From the IMG/VR virus record IMGVR_UViG_3300044535_002275, positions 95,511-159,510 of that record: DNA of 64,000 bases; one strand, 5' to 3'. Positions 21,012 through 30,285 of the stretch are shown here, piece by piece. Both the position numbers and the translations under genes were made by a program. Origin of the DNA: a virus. The notes below the pieces were generated by a model. That model made no database searches. It had not been told where the DNA came from and was given only the letters and a program-made list of their open reading frames with translations. The stretch's first letter is position 1; each line of letters starts with the position of its first letter.

Positions 21012-21866
21012 TCAAGTGCCCCACTCGTTCTTAAACAAAGGAACTTGCAGTCTATCACTGTAGCGCAAGCCATTTTTCATAGCAAACTCTGCTACACGGC
21101 GATTGTTGAGTACGTACACACTTTCCACTCCACCTACCGGCATCAAGTAGCAAGGTCCACTAAATCCAGCAGCACGATATACAGACAATGTTTCCAGTGC
21201 TTCAGCAGCATCCGCTTCTGTGGCAATCACAAACTTGAGGTAAGTGTAACCGATTTCCTGATACTCGCACACAACCTTGGGAAGAATAGCTTCCGACCGT
21301 TCTTCGCCTGAGCAGCTAAGTTTAGCACTGACACTGAAAGTTAACTTGTTGTAATCTCGACCAAACCGTGTAAATTCTGTAAACAAATAGTCTTTGAATT
21401 CTGTGGAGAGTTGTTGAGTGCCGTTTGTTTCGAATGTAATCTCTTTAAGATCTGCCATCTTGGGATGATTCAACAGATCAGGATAAGCACGTTGCCAGCC
21501 CAACAGAGGTTCACCGCCTGTAATGACCAAATGTTCATCCTGCCATTTGTTAAACGGCAGTATTTCTGTAATACGATCAGCAATGGCATCAGTTGTCAAC
21601 ATAGGACTAAGATGCTTAAACTCTGGAGCCCACGAGGCGTACGAATCACATCCAGTTGATACCAACGGTAGTTCCTCGTAGCTTTTAAAATTTATTGCTT
21701 GTTCAGCCACGCGATGACGTTCTTGTGTTTTTTCTCCCAACGGCATACCAAAACCGTCGCAAGTGAAGTTACAACCGAATGTTCTAAGGAACACACTGGG
21801 GACACCCATGAAACGACCTTCGCCCTGGATGGAATAAAATAGTTCTGCGATTTTAATTTTGCTCAT
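21012..21866 (-). CDS. queE: 7-carboxy-7-deazaguanine synthase (QueE), phage variant
   Basis: Radical SAM enzyme making CDG from 6-carboxytetrahydropterin. The start IAELFYSIQGEGRFMGV and FLRTFGCNFTCDGFGMP are QueE hallmarks. As in other phage QueE, the cluster-binding cysteines are split: the third Cys lies about 50 residues on, in VSTGCDSYASW. HLVITGGEPLL is the SAM motif. 284 aa, a bit longer than bacterial QueE. It works with QueD (27374) and FolE (27984). Its own promoter is not visible; the sigma70 promoter at 21872-21900 lies 6 nt upstream. Confidence 0.9.
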   Translation of the reverse strand: MSKIKIAELFYSIQGEGRFMGVPSVFLRTFGCNFTCDGFGMPLGEKTQERHRVAEQAINFKSYEELPLVSTGCDSYASWAPEFKHLSPMLTTDAIADRITEILPFNKWQDEHLVITGGEPLLGWQRAYPDLLNHPKMADLKEITFETNGTQQLSTEFKDYLFTEFTRFGRDYNKLTFSVSAKLSCSGEERSEAILPKVVCEYQEIGYTYLKFVIATEADAAEALETLSVYRAAGFSGPCYLMPVGGVESVYVLNNRRVAEFAMKNGLRYSDRLQVPLFKNEWGT

Positions 21867-21871
21867 GATTT

Positions 21872-21900
21872 ATTATACACTTATTTAGAAATTTTTTCAA
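21872..21900 (-). promoter_or_regulatory. sigma70-type promoter before queE
   Basis: TTGAAA (21900-21895), 17-nt spacer, TATAAT (21877-21872). The spacer contains CTAAATA. It overlaps the end of the dCMP deaminase gene. Confidence 0.65.
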
Positions 21901-22369
21901 CTATGATGCCGCTCTTTTTCAAGAATTCAACTCCAGCATCGCTACGATAATCTTCGCTGTAAAATACTCGTTTCACACCTGCTTGGAATATCATCTTAGC
22001 ACAATCTATACAAGGACTGTGTGTAATAAACATATCAGCATCCTGAGCACTGACAGTGCTTTTGGCCATTTTACTGACAGCATTGGATTCGGCGTGCAAC
22101 ACTTCCGGGCGTGTCTTTAATCTGTAGCAAGTGCCGTCGGGTTCTTGTAGGGGGAAGTAAAGGTCTGCCCATTCAGAATGTTTATCATACCGGTCTGGAT
22201 ATTCTTTGTACTCGCAATCGTTATCCCACCCGGAAGGCATGCCGTTATAGCCGTAAGTGATAACATCGTCCTTAACAATCACAGCGCCTACTTTTAATCT
22301 ACGAGCATAGCTGAGTTCTGCTACTCTGTGTGCAATATCAATATAAGCTTGTATGTACTTTTCTTTCAT
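21881..22369 (-). CDS. dCMP deaminase
   Basis: 162 aa. Zinc motif HAESNAV (His, Glu) and HSPCIDCAKMIFQAGVKRVF (two Cys). It converts dCMP to dUMP, feeding dTTP synthesis, as T4 gpCd does. It carries an insert with Cys (WDNDCEYKEYPDRYDK) as in phage enzymes that bind extra Zn or allosteric nucleotides. ATGA overlap with the cupin gene. Confidence 0.92.
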   Translation of the reverse strand: MKEKYIQAYIDIAHRVAELSYARRLKVGAVIVKDDVITYGYNGMPSGWDNDCEYKEYPDRYDKHSEWADLYFPLQEPDGTCYRLKTRPEVLHAESNAVSKMAKSTVSAQDADMFITHSPCIDCAKMIFQAGVKRVFYSEDYRSDAGVEFLKKSGIIVEKISK

Positions 22370-22698
22370 TGATGCTCTCTACGACCATCAAACACGCAAA
22401 CAAAATACAAGTCCATTTCGCCGGTGTTGTGTACACGATGAAACACTCCGTTTTGTATAAGGATCATGTCACCGGGACCAACGGAAAACTTTTCGTTGTC
22501 CAGTTCCATTTCACCGAAACCGCGCAAGAAAAAATATACTTCTTCCTGCCCAACATGACAATGGCCGGACGTGCTTTTTTCTCTATGTAAACAAGTTGAA
22601 CTTACTACAAGATTTTTTAAGTCGGTATTATCAATCACAGTATAGCGATCATCTTGTTTGACAATCCGACCGGCAATATCGGCAGTCTTGAGTTTCAT
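22366..22698 (-). CDS. Cupin-domain protein
   Basis: About 110 aa from the ATG at 22698 with GGAG upstream. Motif 1 is SGHCHVGQEEVYFFLRGFGE and motif 2 is VGPGDMILIQNGVFHRVHN, the beta-barrel metal site of small cupins. Such proteins can be sugar-phosphate isomerases/epimerases or sensors. Coupled by ATGA to the phosphoribosyltransferase and the dCMP deaminase. Substrate unknown. Confidence 0.8.
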   Translation of the reverse strand: MKLKTADIAGRIVKQDDRYTVIDNTDLKNLVVSSTCLHREKSTSGHCHVGQEEVYFFLRGFGEMELDNEKFSVGPGDMILIQNGVFHRVHNTGEMDLYFVCVFDGRREHQ

Positions 22699-23228
22699 TG
22701 ATGATTCTCCTTTGGATCCCAGCGACGCCACCATTCTTCCCAAGGGAACACTATCCATTGCGGATCATCTAGTTTGTTGATGGTTTCTGCAGCATAAGTC
22801 GGAGTTAGTTGACTCTCACTGGCTTGGTTATCATACAGCACAGCCACACGCACATTACCGGGCTTGCCCCAGATAAGTCTCCAATTCTCGCTGTTGGGCA
22901 AACACCCTGCGGGCCAGTCTTGTTTGATCCAGTTCAGTGTGGCACCGGAATCGTTGATGTCATCAACAATCAGGATGTTCTTGCCGTTGAACGCATCTTC
23001 GGCCATCCACAAGTTGCTTTCGCAGTCATCTGCAGCACCGTCGCGCAGTCTGACCTTCAGTGTTTCCATGGGGCAATCAAGATACTGACTAATCAAGTTG
23101 GCCGGTGTTAAACCACCGCGGGTAATTCCTACTACGTAATCGGGTGTCCATTTGTCTAGCCACATTTGACGAACCAGTTCTTGAACTTGACGCTGTACAT
23201 CATTCCAGCTTACATATACCTTTTTCAT
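22695..23228 (-). CDS. Phosphoribosyltransferase (xanthine/hypoxanthine-type)
   Basis: 177 aa. PRPP-binding motif NILIVDDINDSGATL (about residue 84) and the N-terminal VVGITRGGLTPANLIS loop, with long C-terminal Trp-rich tail (FPWEEWWRRWD). Such enzymes salvage purine bases into nucleotides. Next to dCMP deaminase, so probably nucleotide supply. Base specificity unknown. Confidence 0.85.
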   Translation of the reverse strand: MKKVYVSWNDVQRQVQELVRQMWLDKWTPDYVVGITRGGLTPANLISQYLDCPMETLKVRLRDGAADDCESNLWMAEDAFNGKNILIVDDINDSGATLNWIKQDWPAGCLPNSENWRLIWGKPGNVRVAVLYDNQASESQLTPTYAAETINKLDDPQWIVFPWEEWWRRWDPKENHQ

Positions 23229-23947
23229 AATTCTATACCCAGTTGTTTAGCTAAGTCTGTCATTACCTGAACACGTATATCTGCGTCACGACTTCCGTGA
23301 AAATGTAATATCTTAGCTTGACTGATATCACAGTTGTTCCAATGATTTCCTAGCTGTTGATTAAGACTAAAAGCCTGCCACGCCATAGCAGGATCTAACA
23401 CATCTTCTAATTTTATGTTCTGACTCCAGAATTGATAGTTATGCACCAGTTGTCCCCAAGCCCAATTGCCTTCGCTGTGAGTGAACCAACCCTCCATGTG
23501 TCTCTCCCCTACAGCCCATACTTCGGGATGCATTTTAGCAGGATAATAACGTATGTCGTCATTGAAATAGTTAGGGAACTCTGAATGAGATTTTGGATCA
23601 GTGTAGTTGAACATCATCATGTTGTCATAACAACCAAACAGTTCAGTTGGCTTGATAAACAACGTATCAGCACCCATGGCCAAAATATTGCAAGGTTCTC
23701 GATGCCAAAGTTCTTTGATCACATACCATTGTGCAATTTGGTACATACGAGCATCGCGTACTGGCGCAGTGAACTTAATTTCTTCCCAGTCTCCTTGCAG
23801 AAATTTTCTTGCACTAGCTCGACTGATACGATACATGTCTTCGTATTTTTTATGTCCAGCAAGTGCTTGAGTTTCTTCCTCTTGAGTTTTCCAATAACCC
23901 CAAGTGGTGCTGACTGGTCTTACTGCTCCTACTAGGTAATTTTTCAT
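23225..23947 (-). CDS. Glycosyltransferase-like protein (GT-A type), 240 aa
   Basis: Contains NILAMGADTLFIKPTELF, resembling the acidic nucleotide-sugar site of GT8-like enzymes, with Asp in MGADT. WKTQEEETQALAG and SEGNWAWGQLVHNYQFW are Trp-rich stretches. It overlaps Glf by 4 nt. Family placement is tentative. Confidence 0.6.
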   Translation of the reverse strand: MKNYLVGAVRPVSTTWGYWKTQEEETQALAGHKKYEDMYRISRASARKFLQGDWEEIKFTAPVRDARMYQIAQWYVIKELWHREPCNILAMGADTLFIKPTELFGCYDNMMMFNYTDPKSHSEFPNYFNDDIRYYPAKMHPEVWAVGERHMEGWFTHSEGNWAWGQLVHNYQFWSQNIKLEDVLDPAMAWQAFSLNQQLGNHWNNCDISQAKILHFHGSRDADIRVQVMTDLAKQLGIEL

Positions 23948-25038
23948 GTTTTTAACAAGTCTCTTACAGTTTTCATGGCACTACCAATTACTTGATGCAT
24001 GTCGTAATATCTATATTCTCCTAGCCTTCCACCTATTATAACATTGTTTAAGGTTTCTGCGCGATCTTGATATTGCCTAAATTTACTGGTATTTGCTTCA
24101 TCATTTACGGGGTAGTATGGAACCAAATTTCTATTCCATTCAACAGGTCTTTCCCAAGTAACAACTGTTTTTGAACTTTGTGTTTGAGCAAAATGTCGAT
24201 GTTCGATAATTCTGGTATAATCTTGGTCAGGATCACAATTGTTAATCACTGCACATCCTTGGTAATTGTCGGTGTCCAGTACTTTTGTTTCAAAAGACAA
24301 TGTGCGATATTCCAACTCACCGTATTCATAGTCGAAAAATTGATCAATTTTTCCAGTGTAAACAACACATTTGCCCTGTTGATCCCAGTAAGATTTATTT
24401 TCAAAATAATCCACGTTGGTTTTTACTTCGATACCTTTTAACATGTGTTGGAACAATGCGGTATATCCCGATTCTGGAATGCCTTGATATCGGTCATTGA
24501 AATATCGATTGTCGTAAGTGTATCTAATAGGCAACCGTTTGATTATCCAAGGCGGCAACAGAGTTGGATCTCTTTGCCATTGTTTTTTAGTATAGTCCTT
24601 GATCAACAAATCGTAGACATCTTGTCCTACTAGACTTATTGCTTGCTCTTCAAGATTAGTTATTTCTTTTTTAGTTCTTTGCTGTTGTATTTTGCTACGC
24701 ACAATACTGGGATCAGTTTCTCCCCAGATCTCGTAGAATGTATTCATATTAAATGGCAAGCTATAAAGACGCTGGCCTCTAACAGCCTTGGGCATGTGAA
24801 TATAGTTGTTGAAATCGGCAAACTTGTTTACAAATTCCCAAATTTCTCTGTTGTCAGTATGAAAAATGTGAGGACCGTACACATGTACATCAATGCCCTC
24901 AATCTTGTCTGTGTAGGCATTGCCACCTATGTGTTGCCTGGACTCTAATACAAGGCAGCGTCGACCAGCATCGGTCATTAGTCTAGCAAAAGTTGCACCG
25001 TAAAAGCCTGCGCCAACAATAACGTAATCATACTTCAT
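23944..25038 (-). CDS. glf: UDP-galactopyranose mutase
   Basis: 364 aa flavoenzyme that interconverts UDP-galactopyranose and UDP-galactofuranose. FAD-binding YDYVIVGAGFYGATFARLM at the N-terminus, then RQHIGGNAYTDKIEGIDVHV, YGPHIFHTDNREIWEFVN, and the C-terminal IIGGRLGEYRYYDMHQVI. Length and motifs match bacterial Glf. It precedes glycosyltransferases, so galactofuranose-containing glycans are likely products. Confidence 0.95.
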   Translation of the reverse strand: MKYDYVIVGAGFYGATFARLMTDAGRRCLVLESRQHIGGNAYTDKIEGIDVHVYGPHIFHTDNREIWEFVNKFADFNNYIHMPKAVRGQRLYSLPFNMNTFYEIWGETDPSIVRSKIQQQRTKKEITNLEEQAISLVGQDVYDLLIKDYTKKQWQRDPTLLPPWIIKRLPIRYTYDNRYFNDRYQGIPESGYTALFQHMLKGIEVKTNVDYFENKSYWDQQGKCVVYTGKIDQFFDYEYGELEYRTLSFETKVLDTDNYQGCAVINNCDPDQDYTRIIEHRHFAQTQSSKTVVTWERPVEWNRNLVPYYPVNDEANTSKFRQYQDRAETLNNVIIGGRLGEYRYYDMHQVIGSAMKTVRDLLKT

Positions 25039-25736
25039 CGATTGTCTACAAGTCCTATGCCCATGACACTGCCACGAATACGTAACAGCACATCATCGTA
25101 TTGATCAGTCCACTCATGCAGTTTTTCTTGAGGATATTGTTTCTGTAAATCTTGCCAAATTTGTTGAGTGCCTGGACAAAAGATATTTTTAATATCGTGA
25201 AAAGCCATCATTTTGGCATTGGAACAGACTGCTGCATAATCGCGTTTGACACCGCTGTAACTGTGATCTCCATCAATCAAGATCAGATCCCATTTCTTTG
25301 ATTTAATCAAACTCACAAAAGACTCGTCGTGACTAGAGTCAGTGAGATAAGTGACGTTTGTGTTGAGTTTTGCATAGTCGTGCATAATGTCTCTGGGCCA
25401 ATTATCAACGGCCAAACAACTTTCCATCTCGTTAAATCTGGCCAGGTATTCGCAAGTGATGATAAATGTACCACCTTTGTGGCATCCAATTTCTACATAA
25501 TTTTGAATTTTGCAACGGGACAAATAACACAAATATTTGCTGAACTGGTTAGGATATTGCCAGCTGTCGACACCAATGCCGCAGTAGCGGTGAAGATGCT
25601 CGGGATATTGATGCATGTGACGATCGTTTAGACCCAATTCAGGTAATAAACGATATTCCAGGTAAGCAGGATCGGATAGTTTTTCAATTGATTCGTTACG
25701 AATGCGCTCAACAACATCTAATAATTTTTTATTCAT
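25035..25736 (-). CDS. Class I methyltransferase-like protein (Methyltransf_24 type)
   Basis: 233 aa. NYVEIGCHKGGTFIITCEYL is the SAM loop; DLILIDGDHSYSGVKRDY and KMMAFHDIKN are the family's later motifs. These proteins often modify sugar moieties, e.g. in surface polysaccharide loci. Four-nt overlap with glf and 4-nt gap to the GT2 gene. Confidence 0.78.
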   Translation of the reverse strand: MNKKLLDVVERIRNESIEKLSDPAYLEYRLLPELGLNDRHMHQYPEHLHRYCGIGVDSWQYPNQFSKYLCYLSRCKIQNYVEIGCHKGGTFIITCEYLARFNEMESCLAVDNWPRDIMHDYAKLNTNVTYLTDSSHDESFVSLIKSKKWDLILIDGDHSYSGVKRDYAAVCSNAKMMAFHDIKNIFCPGTQQIWQDLQKQYPQEKLHEWTDQYDDVLLRIRGSVMGIGLVDNR

Positions 25737-25740
25737 AATT

Positions 25741-26559
25741 TTAAGCTTTATCTATTCTAGATACTTGATTATTAACGTCCGCTGCTAGCATTTTGTCCCA
25801 AGGATCAACTTTTTTAGACAGTACATCGTCCCATCGAGACATGTCTACTCCCTTTGATTTTAAATACTCAGCAATCACAGTAGCATCTTTAAACCTGGCT
25901 ACTCTGTTAGAGACATGATTAAAATCTCTGGGATCGTTGATGTTGCCTTCGAAAATCTTACGTCTTTGATAAGTCGAATCGTTGTTGTTACCTGTTAAAT
26001 CAAAACGGTCGTGTTTGACCCGAACATCAATGCGTTGCATAATATCCAAGATCCAAGCAATTTGACTCAGCCAAGCATCATTCAATTGATGCAGACTCAG
26101 ATGCCCAACCACTTCAAACCATTCACGCGGCACAATAGGAAAAATACTGTAAGGATGTAAGTTATGCGTATCAAACGCCTGTAAGCAAAATCGACCAGTG
26201 TAGCTGTTGATTACTGAGTCCCATCCTGGCGTCTCCATCACAGCATCGTCGTTCCAAAAAACAAACCAATTGCCCTCGGCTGCCGCAGCCAATGCATTAA
26301 CATATTGATTTAGTCTTTCGTAGCCTAGTGGTGCAAATTGTAAACAGGTATATGTTCCACCTGATTCAATAATTTCGGGTATGACGTTAGTTTCAAACCA
26401 ACGATACGACAACTGATCATCGGAGTCAAATCCAAATAACCATTCAATGGAAGTTGGATTGTCAGCAGTTGTAATTAAACTTTTAACACTGTGAGCCAAT
26501 TGCTCGGTCCTACCGCGTGTGGGTAATAAAATACTAATTTTAGTTGAATTGTTGGACAT
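25741..26559 (-). CDS. Family 2-like glycosyltransferase
   Basis: 272 aa. ISILLPTRGRTEQLAHSVKSL begins a GT-A fold; LFGFDSDDQLSYRWF and VFWNDDAVMETPGWDSV supply the DxD-like acidic sites. Acceptor and sugar unknown. It lies between the methyltransferase and kdsA, with a 20-nt overlap with the latter. Confidence 0.8.
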   Translation of the reverse strand: MSNNSTKISILLPTRGRTEQLAHSVKSLITTADNPTSIEWLFGFDSDDQLSYRWFETNVIPEIIESGGTYTCLQFAPLGYERLNQYVNALAAAAEGNWFVFWNDDAVMETPGWDSVINSYTGRFCLQAFDTHNLHPYSIFPIVPREWFEVVGHLSLHQLNDAWLSQIAWILDIMQRIDVRVKHDRFDLTGNNNDSTYQRRKIFEGNINDPRDFNHVSNRVARFKDATVIAEYLKSKGVDMSRWDDVLSKKVDPWDKMLAADVNNQVSRIDKA

Positions 26560-27370
26560 GTTGATGTAGAGAATTTAATTGAGTCACTAACTTTTCTAAT
26601 TGATTAAGCGGTATCATGTTAGGACCGTCACTGGGTGCCGATTCAGGATCTTGGTGTGTTTCAACAAACACTGCCGATACTGATCCAGTTGCTACAGCCG
26701 CCTGGGCCAATGGTGCGACCATCCGACGGTCGCCGCCTGAGCTTGAGCCAAGTGCTCCAGGCTGCTGAACGCTATGTGTTGCATCATAAACCACGGGATA
26801 ACCAGTATGTGCCATAGTAGGTAAACTGCGCATATCGACCACAAGATTATTGTATCCATGTGTGTATCCTCTTTCGCAAAGCATAATTCTTTGATTACCT
26901 GTGGAGGCAATCTTGGCTGCAACATTGGCCATATCTTGTGGAGCAAGAAACTGACCTTTTTTTACATTTACAACACAACCAGTAGCACCAGCAGCTAGCA
27001 GTAAGTCAGTTTGCCGACACAAGAATGCCGGAATTTGTAGGACATCGATGCCAGCATCGGCACAGATCTGTGCTTGATAGCTTTCGTGTATGTCTGTCAA
27101 TACCGGCACACCATACCTGTGTTTGATGCCGTTAAGAATTTTTAAACCCTCATCTATACCAACACCGCGAGGTGTGCCAGCACTGCTTCTATTGGCTTTG
27201 TCGAAGCTGCTTTTGTAGATAAAAGGAATGCTTAAAGGACGAACAATATCTAAAATTGAACCCACTATATGTTGAGCATGCATTTCACTCTCAATTTGAC
27301 AAGGTCCAGCAATCAGCACCAACGGGTTGTTACCACCAATGATCATGCGATTGATTTGGATTGTTTTCAT
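26540..27370 (-). CDS. kdsA: 3-deoxy-D-manno-octulosonate 8-phosphate (KDO-8-P) synthase
   Basis: 276 aa, the size of bacterial KdsA, which condenses PEP with arabinose-5-phosphate for LPS inner core. Motifs: LVLIAGPCQIES, IYKSSFDKANRSS, VLTDIHESYQAQ, VLQIPAFLCRQTDLL, VNVKKGQFLAPQDM, CERGYTHGYNNLVVD and VYDATHSVQQPG. Unusual in a phage. With the cytidylyltransferase at 19626 it suggests alteration of host LPS or of a KDO-like glycan. Confidence 0.93.
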   Translation of the reverse strand: MKTIQINRMIIGGNNPLVLIAGPCQIESEMHAQHIVGSILDIVRPLSIPFIYKSSFDKANRSSAGTPRGVGIDEGLKILNGIKHRYGVPVLTDIHESYQAQICADAGIDVLQIPAFLCRQTDLLLAAGATGCVVNVKKGQFLAPQDMANVAAKIASTGNQRIMLCERGYTHGYNNLVVDMRSLPTMAHTGYPVVYDATHSVQQPGALGSSSGGDRRMVAPLAQAAVATGSVSAVFVETHQDPESAPSDGPNMIPLNQLEKLVTQLNSLHQHVQQFN

Positions 27371-27373
27371 ATA

Positions 27374-27901
27374 TTACCCTTCGTATGTGGCAGAATTTCC
27401 AGCATGTTCAAAAACTTCTACGCTCTTGATACGCACTGATGGATTTAATGGATACCGATGATTTCCATTCTTTAGCAACCAATCCATTTTTTCGTAGCAC
27501 ATTTTGGCAAACAATTCGCAGCCCACTCCTTCTACAATGCGTAGATCACACACACCGCTGCGGCGATATGGTTCAGTTTGCACTCTATTCGGATTTCCGT
27601 CATGCTCTGGATTACTACTCCATCCGGCCATTTCTTTAAATCTATCTAGTAGAGGATCATCGTGTGCAATCACAGTAGTATGATCAAACATATTGTCGGC
27701 CCATGCTTTGAAGTCTTTTAAACCTCCAAAATCCATGCCCCAGTTTTTTTCGTCAAGAGTATCACATTCAAATACCAATTTAATACCAATCGAGTAACCG
27801 TGGAGCAGCGAGCAATGACTGTGTGTGGCACGCCACTGTCTAAAACAGCATGACAGACCTCTATCGTTGCCGTATGTTTTTGTTGAAAGATATTTTGCCA
27901 T
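27374..27901 (-). CDS. queD: 6-carboxy-5,6,7,8-tetrahydropterin synthase (QueD)
   Basis: 175 aa T-fold enzyme converting the FolE product to 6-carboxytetrahydropterin for QueE. The motif CCFRQWRATHSHCSLLHGYS supplies the catalytic Cys and the two Zn-binding His. FDHTTVIAHDDPLL has the second His region. GIKLVFECDTLDEKNWG and MDFGGLKDFK are typical. Longer than bacterial QueD, as in phage forms. Confidence 0.88.
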   Translation of the reverse strand: MAKYLSTKTYGNDRGLSCCFRQWRATHSHCSLLHGYSIGIKLVFECDTLDEKNWGMDFGGLKDFKAWADNMFDHTTVIAHDDPLLDRFKEMAGWSSNPEHDGNPNRVQTEPYRRSGVCDLRIVEGVGCELFAKMCYEKMDWLLKNGNHRYPLNPSVRIKSVEVFEHAGNSATYEG

Positions 27902-27904
27902 TAT

Positions 27905-27983
27905 GTTTTCCTATGTTATAGTATAGCATAGGCAGCAGAGTTTGTATAGCGGGATGAATGCCGGAAGGCCGCTGTAACATTAA
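27905..27983 (-). promoter_or_regulatory. Gap between folE and queD with a small hairpin
   Basis: The 82-nt gap holds the inverted repeat CCTATG/CATAGG around CTATACTATAA, with a TATACT -10-like box but no TTGACA. It may be a weak promoter for queD or a folded leader. Confidence 0.3.
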
Positions 27984-28679
27984 TTATCTAGGCGCAAAGT
28001 CTTGCTGTAATTTAATATTATCAAAAAACTCTTTTTTGACCCCAGGATCGGTACCAAACACACCTTTAAGCACTGTGGTCTGTGTCAAACTTGAGTGTGC
28101 CATAATACCGCGATTCTCGCAGCAACCGTGTGTAGCTTGAATGTAAACGCCGACATTCTCGCTATCAGTGGCTCGCATTATTTCTCTTGCAATATCGTTG
28201 CAGAGTTCTTCTTGCAAAGTACCACGGCGAGCACACCACTGAGCAATCCTAGTATACTTAGATAGCCCGATAAGTTTATTTGCGGCAATAATTCCAATGT
28301 AGGCAACACCGCTAACAGGCTGATGATGGTGACTACACATACTGCGCAACTCACTGCGCACAACCAACATACCTTCATATCTATCCTCGCTATCATTGGG
28401 AAACGCTGTGGCATCAGGAGCAGGTTCATATCGACCAGACATGATTTCGTACACATACATCTTGGCCAATCTACGTGCTGTGCCTTGACTGTTGGGATCT
28501 GTGACTGTATCAATGACCAGGCTTTGTAGCACATCTTCGAACTTGAGTGTGAGTTCGTCTACTAGTTGAGTTTTTTCTTCTTTTGTGATGTGTGCTGAAA
28601 TGTTGTCTCCCGCCCAGTATCTGACCTTACCTGCTTCTAAGCGTTGGCGAATCACTTGTGATAAATGTTTTTCTTGCAT
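27984..28679 (-). CDS. folE: GTP cyclohydrolase I (FolE)
   Basis: About 231 aa from the ATG at 28679 with GGAG upstream. It makes dihydroneopterin triphosphate from GTP. Zn and catalytic motifs: SMCSHHHQPVSGVAYIGII, NKLIGLSKYTRI, and QATHGCCENRGIMAHSSL with the second Cys. First step of the 7-deazaguanine path completed by QueD and QueE. The promoter at 28725-28753 drives it. Confidence 0.93.
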   Translation of the reverse strand: MQEKHLSQVIRQRLEAGKVRYWAGDNISAHITKEEKTQLVDELTLKFEDVLQSLVIDTVTDPNSQGTARRLAKMYVYEIMSGRYEPAPDATAFPNDSEDRYEGMLVVRSELRSMCSHHHQPVSGVAYIGIIAANKLIGLSKYTRIAQWCARRGTLQEELCNDIAREIMRATDSENVGVYIQATHGCCENRGIMAHSSLTQTTVLKGVFGTDPGVKKEFFDNIKLQQDFAPR

Positions 28680-28724
28680 TGTATTTCTCCGAGTTATAGG
28701 GTCGAGGATGACCAATCATACTGT

Positions 28725-28753
28725 AGTATACAGTTTATTTAGACCTAAGTCAA
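28725..28753 (-). promoter_or_regulatory. sigma70-type promoter before folE
   Basis: TTGACT (28753-28748), 17-nt spacer, TATACT (28730-28725). CTAAATAAA lies in the spacer. Confidence 0.65.
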
Positions 28754-29338
28754 TTAGATAAAGTAAAATTTTCGTAAATCAGGATAGACTTGTTGTGTAA
28801 CGGTTTTGGTTATTTTGTCTAAGCTCTCTAGTCCCTTAGCACAATCTTCTAGCGTGGGACAATAGTGATAGCCGGCGGCAAAATACTCTTGTTGGGTCCA
28901 TGGAGAAACACGCAAATCACGCCCATCGCTGCGTTGTTGGCTCATGGTATTGTATGCAACAATATCATCTAATAACACAGCACCTACTCGTCCCAACTGC
29001 AAGGGTTTGCCGTTGCCGAAACTGACACACTGCATCTGTCCAGGCCGATACATGCCCGGCGTTAAGCGTCTGGCACTGTCCCAAATCCTAGTGCCGTGAA
29101 ATTGGTATTCACCTTGTTCCGACCATACATCGTCGTTGAGCATGTATTTGATACCCAATTGCCGCATCAATTGCGGAACACTGAGATAAGTGAACGCTGA
29201 GAATTCTGTAGCTGTGACACGATCGTATCGCATACACAGTTCGATTGCATGTGTGCAACAATCGGTTAAGACCACATAAGGTGCTCCGGTGTACACAGAT
29301 AACCGGCGTTCAAACTCAAACAGCGTATCAAATGTCAT
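28754..29338 (-). CDS. Short DegT/DnrJ-type PLP aminotransferase-like protein
   Basis: About 194 aa from the ATG in ATGA overlap with galE. MTFDTLFEFERRLSVYTGAP then YVVLTDCCTHAIELCM resembles the start of sugar aminotransferases, and VSFGNGKPLQLGRVGAVLL looks like the PLP-lysine region. At half the normal length (about 370 aa) it lacks large parts, so activity is doubtful; it may be a degenerate or specialised form. Confidence 0.6.
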   Translation of the reverse strand: MTFDTLFEFERRLSVYTGAPYVVLTDCCTHAIELCMRYDRVTATEFSAFTYLSVPQLMRQLGIKYMLNDDVWSEQGEYQFHGTRIWDSARRLTPGMYRPGQMQCVSFGNGKPLQLGRVGAVLLDDIVAYNTMSQQRSDGRDLRVSPWTQQEYFAAGYHYCPTLEDCAKGLESLDKITKTVTQQVYPDLRKFYFI

Positions 29339-30285
29339 CGACTGTACCAGGCCCATGCATGAGTTAACATGTCGTTGAGCGTGTACTGAGGCTGCCATCC
29401 TGTGGCCGATTTAAATCGATCGGCACTGGCAGTAAGTTCTGCCGGATCACCGGGTCTAGCAGCACCAGTGCTGATTGCAGGATGAACACCTGTTATTTCT
29501 TCAACTGCTGCAATAACTTCTTTGTTGCTGATGCCTTGCAAGTTACCGAGATTATAGATTCCTGTCGCACTTTTTTCAACTGCCAATAAGTGTGCTTCGG
29601 CAAGATCCTCAACATGGATATAGTCTCTGACACAGGTGCCATCGTTTGTGGGATAGTCAGTACCATATAGAACAAATTCAGAACCTGTTCTAACACTTTC
29701 TAACAAGCGACTCATAATGTGAGTGCCACCTGCAGCATTGCCGTGACGTCCCTGAGGATCGGCGCCAGCTACGTTAAAATATCTAAATGCAGTAAACTGT
29801 TGATGATAAGCATGGTAATATGATTTCAGCAAGAACTCTACCATAAGTTTACTTTCGCCGTAAGGGCTAATAGGAAAGGTAGGATCTTCTTCACTAACTG
29901 GAACCATGACAGGTTCGCCATACACTGCTGCGCTACTACTAAAAATAACTTGTATATCGGTCAATCGATTGGCTTTAAGGTAATCCAATAACTGTTTGGT
30001 CTTGACAAAATTATTTTCGTAGTAGATATCAGGATCTGTAACACTGGGTCCAACCAAACTGGTTCCAGCACAGTGTACTATAGCCACAGGCTCGGATCTA
30101 GCAATCATATGCAGACAATTGGTATCTACAAAATCAGTTTGCCAGTTTTCATCGGCAATTCCTTCCAAGTGAGTTGGAATAGTTCTGCGATCAATGCCAA
30201 TGACTCGATAGCCTGCTGCCTTAAATCTCAATACTGTTTGACCGCCAATGAATCCAGCAGCTCCGGTTACTATCACTGTTTTCAT
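29335..30285 (-). CDS. galE: UDP-glucose 4-epimerase (GalE-like)
   Basis: 316 aa NAD-dependent short-chain epimerase. VIVTGAAGFIGGQTVLRF is the NAD site, IVHCAGTSLVGPSV and VIFSSSAAVYGEP lead to SPYGESKLMVEFLL with the Tyr-x3-Lys pair. TCVRDYIHVEDLAEAHL is the GalE signature. It supplies UDP-galactose to Glf (23944). Confidence 0.93.
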   Translation of the reverse strand: MKTVIVTGAAGFIGGQTVLRFKAAGYRVIGIDRRTIPTHLEGIADENWQTDFVDTNCLHMIARSEPVAIVHCAGTSLVGPSVTDPDIYYENNFVKTKQLLDYLKANRLTDIQVIFSSSAAVYGEPVMVPVSEEDPTFPISPYGESKLMVEFLLKSYYHAYHQQFTAFRYFNVAGADPQGRHGNAAGGTHIMSRLLESVRTGSEFVLYGTDYPTNDGTCVRDYIHVEDLAEAHLLAVEKSATGIYNLGNLQGISNKEVIAAVEEITGVHPAISTGAARPGDPAELTASADRFKSATGWQPQYTLNDMLTHAWAWYSR

